Shown here: positions 50,499 through 60,010 of the stretch, piece by piece
Layout of the letters: each line of letters starts with the position of its first letter
Numbering within the stretch: the first letter of the stretch is position 1
NCBI GenBank assembly: GCA_965219855.1
Contig: CBDCOR010000012.1
Location: forward strand, 1 to 64,000
DNA: 64,000 bases
Direction: 5' to 3'
Source: CAUZIZ01 sp965219855
GTDB taxonomy: Bacteria > Acidobacteriota > UBA6911 > RPQK01 > JAJDTT01
The notes under the pieces: model-generated
Database searches by the model: none
Told to the model about the DNA's origin: nothing
The model's input: only the letters and a program-made list of their open reading frames with translations
Position numbers and translations under genes: made by a program

Positions 50499-50577
50499 GG
50501 CCGTTAGCGGTAGTTCATTCGACGTTTCCGGGGAAAATTTGAACGTCCGCTCTTAGGCGAAAGCGGCCAGTCAGATC
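50499..50577 (+). repeat. Palindromic accessory repeat, third copy
   Basis: CTGGCCGTTAGCGG and CGAAAGCGGCCAG form the outer arms, with GACGTT/AACGTC inside. The core TTCATTCGACGTTTCCGGGG is shared with 47383. It begins ~32 bases after the isochorismatase stop. Confidence 0.75.
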
Positions 50578-50624
50578 CGATAAAATCTGACAACGTCTGT
50601 ACGGTCGGGTCTGAGCTACTACAC

Positions 50625-50979
50625 TATTGACCAAGTTGATCAAGATCGGAGCGAAGGTGGTCCGGCATAGCCGGATCGTGACGTTTCAGATGGCGGAGGT
50701 TGCGGTAAGCAACGAGATATGGGCCGAGATGTTGTTCCGGATTGACCGCTTGAGATGGAGGACGACCTAGGACCTGGTGTTTTTGATCGAGCAACTGGAG
50801 AGGTATCTCCGATTAGCAGATTTTGACAAGAATACCTGGATAGCCCACGAGTCGAAGGTCTTTTCCGCCGAAACATGAGGAAAAAACTTGTTCCTTTGGT
50901 TGGAGGGCTGATAGGTTTTGACCATTCACCGCTCGGAGACCCGAAGAAGGTCCCTCCGAGGCTGATATGAGGAATGTCG
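50625..50979 (+). pseudogene. 3' remnant of an IS1380-a relative, ending at the phosphotriesterase gene
   Basis: TKLIKIGAKVVRHSRIVTFQMAEVAV and IDRLRW match the transposase C-terminus of IS1380-a. Downstream non-coding sequence (TTGGAGGGCTGATA, then TIR ATATGAGGAATGTCG) also matches. The terminal repeat ends 10 bases before ATG 50989. Confidence 0.87.
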
Positions 50980-50988
50980 AATAAACTG

Positions 50989-52095
50989 ATGTCCAAGGTC
51001 CTAATCAGTATCGCGGCCGCTCTGGCCATCTCTTCCCTGTCCGCCGCTTCCGATCTGGCGGGCAAGATCCTCACCGTGTCCGGCCCCGTGGATCCCGGGA
51101 CCCTAGGGGTCACCCTGCCCCACGAGCACGTCTTCCTCAATTGGAATCGCTCCTCCCAGGTCCCTGCTCTGGGAGCAACGAAGGTGGGCTTCTACTTGAA
51201 GCCTCTGACCATGGACATGCTGGGTGCCGTCATCATGGGCTATTCCAACCGGGACAACCGAATCCTGGGGAGCGAGGAAACCGCAATCCAAGAGCTGGAG
51301 GATTACAAAAGGCAGGGCGGAGGAGCCATCGTGGACGTCACCAGCGTGGGCTTGGGGCGGGATCCCCAGGCCTTGGCCCGCGTCTCCAAAGCGACCGGAG
51401 TTCAGATCGTCATGGGAACCGGTTGGTCTCTGGAAGATCGGTACCCGTCCGACATTTTGCATCGCTCAGTTGAGGATCTGACCCAAGAGATCGTTCGGGA
51501 TGTGACGGTAGGGGTGGACGGCACCGGAATCCGCTCCGGCATCATCGGTCAAATAGGCTCCGCCGGGAACACCCCAACCTCCAAGGAAGCAACGGTGATC
51601 CGGGCCTCGGGAAAGGCCAGCCGGATCACGGGAACGGCCATCTCTGTTCACGCCGAAACATTTCTGCATGCCTACGATCCGACCCGGATCCTGGATTTAC
51701 TAGACTCCGAAGGTGCCGACCTGAGACGGGTCATCGTGGCCCACGGCGACAGCCTGGTGAAGAACATGCCCCTGTTGGAAGGTCTCCTGAAGCGGGGTGT
51801 CTACGTCGGATTCGATCTTCTGGGCGAGTTTCCCATGTTGGACCAGAGAGTCACAGCCGCCAACGTGGCCGACGGAATTCTGGAGCTCAGTAAGAAGGGC
51901 TACCTGGAGCGAATCCTCCTGTCCCAGAATGTGGATCAGAAGATCGACCTCAGGTCGTATGGCGGGATGGGCTACTCGTTCGTTTTGCGACAGTTCGTCC
52001 CCCATCTGAGGAAGAAGGGCGTCACAAAGGATCAGATTCAGACCCTGCTGATCGAGAATCCGAGAAGGGCCCTGACGCTTGCCGCTCCTAAGTGA
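50989..52095 (+). CDS. Phosphotriesterase-family protein (paralog 1), two metal ligands substituted
   Basis: 368 residues from ATG 50989; an in-frame ATG at 50974 lies in the IS remnant. Signal peptide VLISIAAALAISSLSAAS. The TIM-barrel amidohydrolase fold has LPHEHVFLNW (HxH) and His in AISVHAET and IVAHGD. The bridging acid of PHP-type members (GEIG) is GQIG here, and the catalytic Asp (xMDI-type) is Asn in LLSQNVDQK. Two ligands lost suggests a pseudoenzyme or a mononuclear variant. Operon with paralog 2 (7-base gap). Ends in IENPRRALT, the family tail. Confidence 0.85.
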   Translation: MSKVLISIAAALAISSLSAASDLAGKILTVSGPVDPGTLGVTLPHEHVFLNWNRSSQVPALGATKVGFYLKPLTMDMLGAVIMGYSNRDNRILGSEETAIQELEDYKRQGGGAIVDVTSVGLGRDPQALARVSKATGVQIVMGTGWSLEDRYPSDILHRSVEDLTQEIVRDVTVGVDGTGIRSGIIGQIGSAGNTPTSKEATVIRASGKASRITGTAISVHAETFLHAYDPTRILDLLDSEGADLRRVIVAHGDSLVKNMPLLEGLLKRGVYVGFDLLGEFPMLDQRVTAANVADGILELSKKGYLERILLSQNVDQKIDLRSYGGMGYSFVLRQFVPHLRKKGVTKDQIQTLLIENPRRALTLAAPK

Positions 52096-52102
52096 AGTGC
52101 AC

Positions 52103-53227
52103 ATGAAGCTTTCAGCCGCCGTTCCGTTGCTATTCGTCATTCTGGTGAGCGCGCCGTTCCTGGCCGGTGAAGCAGGTATCCCCGACCTCTCCGGCAAGAT
52201 CCTGACCGTCCTCGGTCCCATCGACCCTTCTGAGCTGGGTCCCACTCTCGGCCACGAGCACATCCTCATCGACTACACGAGAGGAAACAAAGAAGGGCGC
52301 CTCAAGACCGCAACTCAAGCCGCCGTCTATCTGGAGCCCCTGACCCTGAAGAACCTGAGCGACGTCCGGGCAGGGCTGGTGCTCAACCGGGATAATCTGC
52401 TACTCACCGACGTGGACCTGGCCATCCGAGAAGTCCTGGAGTTCAAACGCTGGGGCGGGGACGGAATCATTGATACCACCAGCATCGGTCTCGGGCGGGA
52501 CCCCGAGGGTCTGTCCCAGATAGCCCGGGGATCCGGGCTCGATATCATCATGGGCGCTGGCTACTATGTCGAGAGCTACCACCCCCCCGAAATGGAGAAG
52601 TGGACGGTGGAAGAGGTGACCCAGAGCATCATCAAAGACATCACGGTGGGGGTGGACGGAAGAGACATTCGTTCGGGGATCATCGGGGAGGTGGGCGTTG
52701 GCAGGTCCTTGAGCGAAGCCCAGATCAAGAGCATCCGGGCCTCGGCCCGGGCCAGTCGCGTCACCGGGGCTCCCATCTCCTTTCACTATGGCGGGAGGGG
52801 TGAGGGCAAGTTCACCACCCTAGACACAGTCGAATCCGAAGGAGCCCGCCTGAACCGGGTCATCATCGGCCACGCCAACCACATCGCTACCCAGGTGCCT
52901 TACATGAAGCGGCTCCTGGAGCGCGGGGTCTACCTGCAGTTCGACCTCTTCGGCGAGGTGATTCCCCGGCTGGGACGGATCCACGACCGGGACGTGGTGG
53001 ACGGCATCCTTCAGCTCTGCGAAGCTGGCTACGCAGACCGGATCCTGGTGGCTCAGGACGTCTGCACCAAATCCCAGCTGAAGGCCTACGGTGGTGTCGG
53101 CTTCTCCTACATCATGGAGTTCGTCGCTCCCGAGCTGAGAAGGCGAGGCCTAACACAGGCACAGACCCGGCTGATCCAGGTGGAGAACCCGCGCCGGATT
53201 CTGACGTTCGACAAACCCCGGCCCTGA
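52103..53227 (+). CDS. Phosphotriesterase-family hydrolase (paralog 2), ligands intact
   Basis: 374 residues from ATG 52103. Signal peptide LSAAVPLLFVILVSAPFLAG. All ligands are present: LGHEHILIDY, SGIIGEVGVG (Glu), PISFHYGG, VIIGHANH and ILVAQDVCTK (Asp). Family members hydrolyse lactones, organophosphates or related esters in a binuclear metal centre; substrate is unknown. About half the residues match paralog 1, so the pair arose by tandem duplication. Probably periplasmic. Confidence 0.87.
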   Translation: MKLSAAVPLLFVILVSAPFLAGEAGIPDLSGKILTVLGPIDPSELGPTLGHEHILIDYTRGNKEGRLKTATQAAVYLEPLTLKNLSDVRAGLVLNRDNLLLTDVDLAIREVLEFKRWGGDGIIDTTSIGLGRDPEGLSQIARGSGLDIIMGAGYYVESYHPPEMEKWTVEEVTQSIIKDITVGVDGRDIRSGIIGEVGVGRSLSEAQIKSIRASARASRVTGAPISFHYGGRGEGKFTTLDTVESEGARLNRVIIGHANHIATQVPYMKRLLERGVYLQFDLFGEVIPRLGRIHDRDVVDGILQLCEAGYADRILVAQDVCTKSQLKAYGGVGFSYIMEFVAPELRRRGLTQAQTRLIQVENPRRILTFDKPRP

Positions 53228-53282
53228 GGTGGCGCTCTTCTGTAGTGGCCGCTCTGCGAGGGGCCCTGTACCCTCCGAATAA

Positions 53283-53307
53283 GGCCCCCCCCGATCGGGG
53301 GGGGTGC
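53283..53307 (+). terminator. GC-rich hairpin after the phosphotriesterase operon
   Basis: GGCCCCCCCC-GATC-GGGGGGGGTGC followed by TTCC, 56 bases after the stop. Strong stem, weak U-tract. A short palindrome (GGCCGCTCTGCGAGGGGCC at 53246) also precedes it and has a relative at 57396. Confidence 0.55.
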
Positions 53308-53338
53308 TTCCCACAGCCACCCAATTCTTACTGTTAAT

Positions 53339-55295
53339 CCGAAGTTACCCTGAAAACTAGCTGAAAAACAACCTGTAAGCCATTGTGGATCATCAGGTAA
53401 GGGTCTTTTTGTGTTCGACAATCTGTACCCATGTAATAGTTGGTTTAGTGTCCTTTATTGTCGGTAGTATGTGATATTATAGTGCCCATGTACATCGAAT
53501 CCGTTCCCAACCGCAACTCGCCCCCGGCCATTCTCCTGCGCGAGTCCTACCGGCAAGCCGGCAAGGTGCGCAAGCGCACTCTGGCTAACCTCAGCAAGTG
53601 GCCCGCGGAGATCGTCGAAGGCCTGCGCAGCCTCTTGAAGGGAGGCTCCGTCATCTCCGACTTGAGCCAAGCCTTCCAGGTCCAGCGCACTCGCCCCCAT
53701 GGTCATGTGGCGGCCGTCTTGGGTACCCTGCGCCGCCTCGGTTTGGAGCGCTTACTGGCCACTCGCAACAGCCTGCAGCGCCGCCTGGTAGTGGCCCTGA
53801 TCGTGGCGCGCATCCTGGAGCCCCGCTCCAAGCTGGCCACCGCACGCGGATGGGATCCCCAGACCCTGTCCAGCAGCTTGGGCGAGCTCTTACAGGTGGA
53901 GGCCGCGACGGCCGATGATCTGTACGGCGCCTTGGACTGGCTGCTCGTTCGACAACCAAAGATTGAAAACCAGCTGACGGCTCAGCGCCTGCAGGACGGT
54001 TGCCTCGTGATCTACGACGTCACCTCGACCTACTTCGAAGGGAGGAGTTGCCCGTTGGCCCAGCGGGGGTATTCCCGAGACGGCAAAGGGGGTACGCTGC
54101 AGATCGTCTTCGGCCTGCTGTGCGAAAGGCTGCCCCGTCGCGGTCGAGGTCTTCGAAGGCAACCGAGCGGACCCCACAACAGTGACCAGCCAAATCCAAA
54201 AACTGCGCTAACGCTTCGGGTTGCGCTCGGTGGTGGTGGTCGCCGATCGAGGAATGCTGACGGAAGCCCGCATTCGGGAGGAGCTCAAGCCGCTGCCCGG
54301 CATGGGCTGGATCACGGCCCTGCGAGGCCCTCAGATCCGCAAACTGTTTCAATCCGGTCCGCTGCAGCTGTCCCTGTTTGATCAACGCGACCTGGCCGAG
54401 ATCCAGAGCCCGGACTACCCCGGGGAACGGCTCATTGTCTGCCGTAATCCCCTCTTAGCGGAGGAACGGGCCCGCAATCGCCAGCAACTGCTCCAGGCGA
54501 CCGAGCTGGAGTTGGAGAAGATTGTCCAGGCAACGCAACGTCTGAAGCGTCGCTTCAAGGGCAAGGATCGGATTGCCCTGCGGGTGGGCAAAGTCCTCAA
54601 CCGCTACAAAGTGGGCAAGCATTTTGTCCTGGAGATCGGCGAGGAGTCCTTCTCCTACCAGCGCCGGCAGGAGCGCATCGAGCAGGAGGCGGCACTGGAC
54701 GGGATCTATGTGATTCGCACCAACCTGGCCCGCGAGCAAATGGATGCCGAACAAACGGTGGCTGCCTACAAGGGGTTGTCCGTCGCCGAACGGGCCTTCC
54801 GCAGCTGTAAGAGTGTCGATCTGAAGGTCCGACCCATTTACCACCATCTGGAGGATCGGGTCCGCGCTCACGTCTTTCTGTGCATGCTTGCCTACTACGT
54901 CGAGTGGCACATGCGACAGAAGTTAGCTCCGATCCTGTTCGACGACGAGGATCCCGAGGCGGGGAGGCAGCTTCGCGATTCGGTGGTGGCACCCTCTCAG
55001 CGCTCTCCTCAGGCCCTCCGCAAGGCTCACCGCAAGCGCACCGTTGAGGGTGGGCCCGTGCACAGCTTTCAGACCTTGCTCAGCGATTTGGCCACGATCT
55101 CCAAAAACCGGATTCAGCCGCAGTTGCCCGGCTCAGCAGCCTTCGACAAAATCACCCGTCCCACATCGCTTCAGCAGCGAGCCCTGGATCTCCTCGGCGT
55201 TCGTCTATAATGTACCCAGTACCGACGCAGCTGATTTGTAGCATTACCCCAATCTTAACAATAGGTTACATCACTTTTCTACGAGGTAACTTAGG
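53339..55295 (+). mobile_element. IS1634-family element, copy D, TSD GTTAAT
   Basis: 1957 bp, flanked by GTTAAT at 53333-53338 and 55296-55301. Same 5-base deletion as A and B, plus a C-to-T nonsense change at 54209 and other single-base differences. Confidence 0.93.
53488..55210 (+). pseudogene. IS1634-family transposase, copy D, frameshift plus nonsense
   Basis: As in copies A and B, but the downstream frame also has TAA in place of the Gln codon in QKLRQRFG. Two independent lesions make it the most decayed of the four. Confidence 0.88.
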
Positions 55296-55399
55296 GTTAA
55301 TAGATTAATAGAGTGGCGGAACCCTGCAACTTCTTCAAGCCTCGTGGAGTGTGAAGTCGGCGGGGGGGGAATTCGGTTGATGTGCGTGTGTCTAGATCT

Positions 55400-55698
55400 G
55401 GACCCGCCAGAAGCTCTACCTCTGGCCGCTGACGAAAGACCGCAGGGGCCTGGAGGCGCCGATCCTGGCGCGCGAGCCCAGGGCCGATTTCGACCCGCCT
55501 CCAGGAGGGTCGATGTGGCGTGTGGATCATCCCTCCAGCGCCAACCTCCAGCTGGCAGACGGAAAGTGGCACAATGTTCTGGGGTACCGGATCCACGAGG
55601 ACGTCGAAGATCACGATGCTGTCATACCAGCCCAGACAGGCGCCTATCTGGAGGAGGTGATTTCTTCAGGTAGTCCCGTTCCAGCCTGGGATTTCTAG
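55400..55698 (+). pseudogene. C-terminal fragment of a BNR/sialidase-like secreted protein
   Basis: Open frame reading RQKLYLWPLTKDRRGLEAPI, MWRVDHPSSANLQLADGKWHN and GYRIHEDVED to a stop at 55696-55698. Asp-box-like propeller strands suggest a BNR family, but no complete domain is present. Its 5' side may have been removed when IS1634 copy D or earlier events rearranged the site. Confidence 0.45.
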
Positions 55699-55703
55699 AG
55701 GGG

Positions 55704-56625
55704 CTAGCGGGCTCTGAGCCAGACCTTGGCGAGATGGATCCGGGTCTGGGCTTGTCGGTGGCTGGAATAGTAGCTCACCCAAAGGATCCCATCGTGCCAG
55801 ACCATGCCCGGGTAGGAGTTGTCCCCACTGGACGGTAGGTGGACGAGCTTGGACAGGCTTCGCTTTTCTGTGTCCAGGTAGGCCAGCGTCATCCTCGAGG
55901 TCCGCTCGGCACGGTCCTCGCGCATTCGTCCTCCGGCGATCCACCCATAGGGCGTTTTCACCATGCTGGGGCCTCCCATCGGCTCGAACCAGGGACCCAG
56001 TTCATGGGCGCTCCAATCGGTGTAGGGTGGCTCACCCACCAGCAGAACCGGGCCATTGTTCCGCCTGCCCATCTCTCGAGGAATGAGAGGCAATCGGGTC
56101 CGTCAGGAGCAGGAAGGGAAAAGCCATAGAGCTTTCCCCGGTGCCAGGTGGCTTGCCACAGGATTCTTCCGGGTGCAACTGGATCTGGGGATGGGAGCAG
56201 TTCCATCCATCTTCAGTGAAGGAAACAAAACTGCCGGCGGAGTTCTGTGGGTCGTGCTCCAATCGGACGAGTCCCAGCAGCATGAGTCTGTCGTCGGGGG
56301 TAATCTCCAATTCTGGGTCTCTCAGATCGTAACCGGGGAGCACAAACAGAGCTGCTGGCTTCCAGGTCTCTCCGTCCTCAGAGACCAGTACGCGGATCTT
56401 GCCGTCATACGAGACGTGTTGGTAGCCTTCGCGAAAAGTACAGTAAAACCGATCTCGCCAGCGGATCAGGTCGGTGAAGGCGTTGTGTGCACCATGATGC
56501 CAGAGTCCTTTGACCTCCACCTTCTCTACGACTATCGGTGGATCAGCCCCGAGAGCGGGCACCCAGAATAAGCCGACCATTAAGAGAATAACTGGGATTC
56601 TTGAAGCGAACGCCGAGTCTTGCAT
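55704..56625 (-). pseudogene. Secreted sialidase/BNR-like propeller protein, two frameshifts
   Basis: ATG 56625, signal peptide IPVILLMVGLFWVPALGADP. Propeller strands WHHGAHNAFTDLIRWRDRFYCTFREG, IRVLVSEDGETWKPAALF and DLRDPELEITPDDRLMLLG are followed by a shift near 56170 to RILWQATWHRGKLYGFSLP, and a second near 56095 to GRRNNGPVLLVGEPPYTDWS, then GDNSYPGMVWHDGILWVSYYSSH to the stop. All three pieces are consecutive parts of one ~305-residue family protein. Confidence 0.8.
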
Positions 56626-56711
56626 GGTAGGGTCCAGAGTGCCAGAAACAGGTTCAAAACGCCAATTCAGATGGACGTGGCTTTCTCGACAGATTTTGAC
56701 TCGACAGCCTC

Positions 56712-57088
56712 CTATTGCCGGGCAAGATGACGGGGCAAAAATGTGATAGTCCGGCACCGGATCTTTACAGACAGCGTCCGATTTGATCGAAATCGAACGA
56801 CCTGCGAAGGTCTCTTTTTTGATGATTTCTTCAGTCGTGCTCCTTCCGATCGTCGCATCTCACCATGAATCTGATCGATGTTGACGTTGATACCCAAGGC
56901 AAAGTCTCCCGTTGATTCCAAAATGGACTGAAGCTTCTCCTCCAAGACTTGATGATTCGGTCACCGTAGTCTTTGAGATGTCCCCCAAACAGCTCAGTCA
57001 GAGACGAGCCACACTCCTCGACCATCCCCGATAGCGTCGATAGAGAAGGGTCTGCTTCACTCTGGGTCCCGAGTTCAAAGATGTCCAC
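56712..57088 (-). pseudogene. Unidentified short protein, frameshifted
   Basis: MVEECGSSLTELFGGHLKDY and GDRIIKS continue, after a shift near 56945, as LEEKLQSILESTGDFALGIN and VNIDQIHGEMRRSEG. Helical, charged, with no recognised domain. The join is supported by continuous helix pattern only. Confidence 0.35.
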
Positions 57089-57170
57089 TGATGCACCAAC
57101 CTAAGCAGGAAGCACGGCATTGAGCTGTTCAAAGACACAGCCGAGAAGATGCAGCGGCAGGTGATGTGAG

Positions 57171-57395
57171 ATGCAAATCAAGCGGACGCAGAGAGGTTTC
57201 GAATTGGTTTCATTCAAAGACTTCAACCATACGGCGTGTTCTCTCCAACAAAGCAGCCTCGCTATCTATGCAACGCCTGGGTCCTCTGCCGTATGGCTCG
57301 GGATGGACGGAATGAGCGGCGATGTGAGGATGCACCTAGAAGCCACTCATAGAGCGGCCTCTACAGAAGACGCCTCTTCCTCGATTGCATTGTAG
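57171..57395 (+). CDS. Small phage-associated conserved hypothetical protein
   Basis: 74 residues. KRTQRGFELVSFKDFNHTACSLQQSSLA, a WLG strand and RMHL reproduce the pattern of a small protein common in phages and prophages (QxTxRGFxxxxFxDxYGxxCSLQxSSLA, IWLG, RMHLxxxxxxxLLPxL). The end after RMHL does not follow the family, so the C-terminus may be altered. Function unknown. Confidence 0.5.
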   Translation: MQIKRTQRGFELVSFKDFNHTACSLQQSSLAIYATPGSSAVWLGMDGMSGDVRMHLEATHRAASTEDASSSIAL

Positions 57396-57481
57396 CGACC
57401 GCTCTGCGAGCGGCCGACCCCGTCAGAGACCCCGTCAGGAGTTTCTTCACCGGACAACCCAGCGTATGCTGGGGCCAAGCC

Positions 57482-59968
57482 ATGATCTGGATTACCACAG
57501 CACTATTCCTGACCCTCGTCCCCACGGTTCAGGAGGTCCGACCTGGGGGGCCTCCGGTGGACCTGACTCCCTATCTTGTGAGGCCAAACGAACAACGGGA
57601 TACCCCTGACGGTTTCGAGCTGGCCTTCACCGGAGAAGCCAGCCATCGTCTCCAGTTCCGGTACGGCTCTGCCGACGCCGTGGAGCTGGAGGTCTCCGTG
57701 GGGTTTCCGGCAGGAGGCGCCCGGTTCGAGCGAAGGCTCATGGAGCCCGGGTCGGAGAAGGCTCCTGTGAACTTCGATCTGGGCCCCCTCCTGGGTCACG
57801 GTCCCTGGCGCCCCCTGCCGGCAGACGCGAGGAAGGGACCTCCCAGACGAGGCTCCCTTCCCACCGGATGGTGGATCGACACCCACGATCCGGGCCACTA
57901 CCTGGTGAGCGTGAGGGGACGCCGGGTTCAGAACGGCGAGATCCTCTTCACTTCCGACCTGCGCCTCCCTGTCCAGACCTGGGTAGGGGCCGAGCTGGAC
58001 CGTCTGGCCTACATCGACGACGAGGCCGCCCAGGTGGAGCTCTGGCTGCAGAAAGGCGCTCCCGTCCAGGAACTCCCGGTTGAGGTGGATCTGGTGGACG
58101 CCAGGACGGGACAGACGCGCTCCTCCCTGAGCCACCGCAGACTGACCCGGGAGAGAACCCGGGTGCCCTTTGACCTGCACGGACTGGAACCAGCCACCTA
58201 CCACGTCCGGATCCGGCCTCGCATCGACGGTCGTCTCTGGGACGACGGGATCCGTCGTGCCCTCTACCTGTACCGGAACGGACCGGCCCCGAAGCCAGTC
58301 CCTCCCATCCAGATCCCCACCGCCCCGCAGCTCTTCCTGGACGACTTCCTCATCGAGAATAAGATCCATCTGGAGAAGGTCCTCCACCCGGCCCGGAAAC
58401 TCAGCGACGAACCCATGCTACGGGCCGATCGGCCCTGGGAAGGACACGCCGCCATGCTGGGCCCAGATTCCTACTCCTACAACCAGGAGAAGCAGCGCCA
58501 CGAGCTCCGCTACGTGGGCAACCTCGGTGCCTATCGACTCCTGGCTGTGTCCCAGGACGGTCTGACCTGGACCAAGCCCGAGCTGGGCCTCGTGCAGTTC
58601 CAGGGTTCACGGGCCAACAACATCCTGAAGAAGCTCCCTCCCAGAGGCAGCCTGGAGGAGCAGGGTAATTTCGGAGGCCTCTGGGATTATCGGACCCGGG
58701 GTGCCCCGGATCTGAGAACAGCGACCCTGGTGGGCAATCCCCGATCCGAGACTATGCGGTTCCAACGGGGCAGGTATCTGATGGTCCGGGACAGGGACGG
58801 CGTCCGCTATCTCACCTCCGAGCGTCCCTTCATGCGACGCCACCTCCAGTTGGAGACGCTGGACAGCCCCACCGACAACCTGGGGCCCCTCTTCTACGAC
58901 GAGCGCACCGGCGAGCTGGTCCTCTACTTCGCAGCCCATCCTCCGGCCAAGGGGAAGTTCCTGGTGCGCTACGACAACAAGTGGGCCGTCTCCCGGAACC
59001 TGGGACGCCTGACCACCCGTGATGGGGTGAACTGGAAACGAAGCTACATCTGGGCACCCCCACGGGAACACCCCAGACACCAGAGCTACGGCATGCAGCG
59101 GGTGGAGCGGATCGGGGATCTCTACGTCGCCTTCTTCCCCCTCTACGACTGTGGCACCCAACAGATGAACATTCATCTCTGGGTCAGTCGTAACGGCATC
59201 CACTGGGAGGACGTGGGAGGCGACCAAGCCTGGATCCCAAATGGACCTGAGAGCAGCTACGATCACGGGATCGTCTACAGCTTTGCAGGCTGGAGGAGTG
59301 ACGGAGACCGCTCCATCGGTTTCTATCACGGCACCAACACGCTGCACTTCAACGCCTGGGTCCGGGCGAAGATGGCGGGGACCAGCGAAAGACCCGGAAT
59401 TCCCGCCTCCCAGATCTTCGACGATGAGCAGTACAATGGCCGGGCCTACCTCTCGCCTCCGGCGCCCACCCGACCGGGCTGGGCCCTCTCCGACTGCATC
59501 TGGAGCTGGCGCCGGCGCACCTGCAGCCAGAGCCTGGAGGAGGCCCGGGAGGCATTCTGGGCCGAGGTGGAGGCCAACACGGGACAAAACCGATCCAACC
59601 ACATCCAGAAGAGCCGGGAGCTCAAGATCGTGCCGGCCCAGGTGGAGTTCCGCACTCTGGGTTTTGCGTCCCGCCGGGCTGGAGAGCGGGAGGGAGTCCT
59701 CACGACCCATCTCCTCCTTTTCCAGGGCAGCCGGTTGACTCTCAATGCGGCCGCCGCCCAGGGTCACGTGAAAGTGGAGGTGCTGGATGCAGGCGGGCAT
59801 CCCGTGCCCGGCTACTCTCGGGCGGAGTGCAGCCTTCAGGGATTCGACAGCACCCGACAGGAGGTCAGCTGGCAAGGTCGTTCGGGCCTGAAACCCCTGA
59901 GTGGGGAGCCGGTCCGGCTTCGCTTCTATCTTCAGAGGGCCGATCTCTATGGCTTCCAGATCCGATAG
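57482..59968 (+). CDS. Large secreted GH32/GH43-like propeller protein
   Basis: 828 residues. N-terminal hydrophobic signal IWITTALFLTLVPTVQ. Residues ~25-275 are a beta-sandwich-like accessory region (VELEVSVGFPAGG, TWVGAELDRLAYIDDEAAQVEL). From LFLDDFLIENKIHLEKVLHPARK comes a propeller with repeated strands (ELRYVGNLGAYRLLAVSQDGLTWTKPELGLV, SRNLGRLTTRDGVNWKRSYIWAP, NIHLWVSRNGIHWEDVGGD). The C-terminal module VKVEVLDAGGHPVPGYS and GEPVRLRFYLQRADLYGFQ is the same as in the deleted relative at 3668. Catalytic residues cannot be assigned. Confidence 0.78.
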   Translation: MIWITTALFLTLVPTVQEVRPGGPPVDLTPYLVRPNEQRDTPDGFELAFTGEASHRLQFRYGSADAVELEVSVGFPAGGARFERRLMEPGSEKAPVNFDLGPLLGHGPWRPLPADARKGPPRRGSLPTGWWIDTHDPGHYLVSVRGRRVQNGEILFTSDLRLPVQTWVGAELDRLAYIDDEAAQVELWLQKGAPVQELPVEVDLVDARTGQTRSSLSHRRLTRERTRVPFDLHGLEPATYHVRIRPRIDGRLWDDGIRRALYLYRNGPAPKPVPPIQIPTAPQLFLDDFLIENKIHLEKVLHPARKLSDEPMLRADRPWEGHAAMLGPDSYSYNQEKQRHELRYVGNLGAYRLLAVSQDGLTWTKPELGLVQFQGSRANNILKKLPPRGSLEEQGNFGGLWDYRTRGAPDLRTATLVGNPRSETMRFQRGRYLMVRDRDGVRYLTSERPFMRRHLQLETLDSPTDNLGPLFYDERTGELVLYFAAHPPAKGKFLVRYDNKWAVSRNLGRLTTRDGVNWKRSYIWAPPREHPRHQSYGMQRVERIGDLYVAFFPLYDCGTQQMNIHLWVSRNGIHWEDVGGDQAWIPNGPESSYDHGIVYSFAGWRSDGDRSIGFYHGTNTLHFNAWVRAKMAGTSERPGIPASQIFDDEQYNGRAYLSPPAPTRPGWALSDCIWSWRRRTCSQSLEEAREAFWAEVEANTGQNRSNHIQKSRELKIVPAQVEFRTLGFASRRAGEREGVLTTHLLLFQGSRLTLNAAAAQGHVKVEVLDAGGHPVPGYSRAECSLQGFDSTRQEVSWQGRSGLKPLSGEPVRLRFYLQRADLYGFQIR

Positions 59969-60010
59969 CTTCGTCGTCTGGTCAGCCAATCGATCATGAA
60001 GGAGACTTCA

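Noticed and set aside
47369..50577. Integron attC sites
   Set aside because: The palindromic repeats lack the GTTRRRY/RYYYAAC ends and no integrase gene is visible, so I report them only as a cassette-like repeat family.
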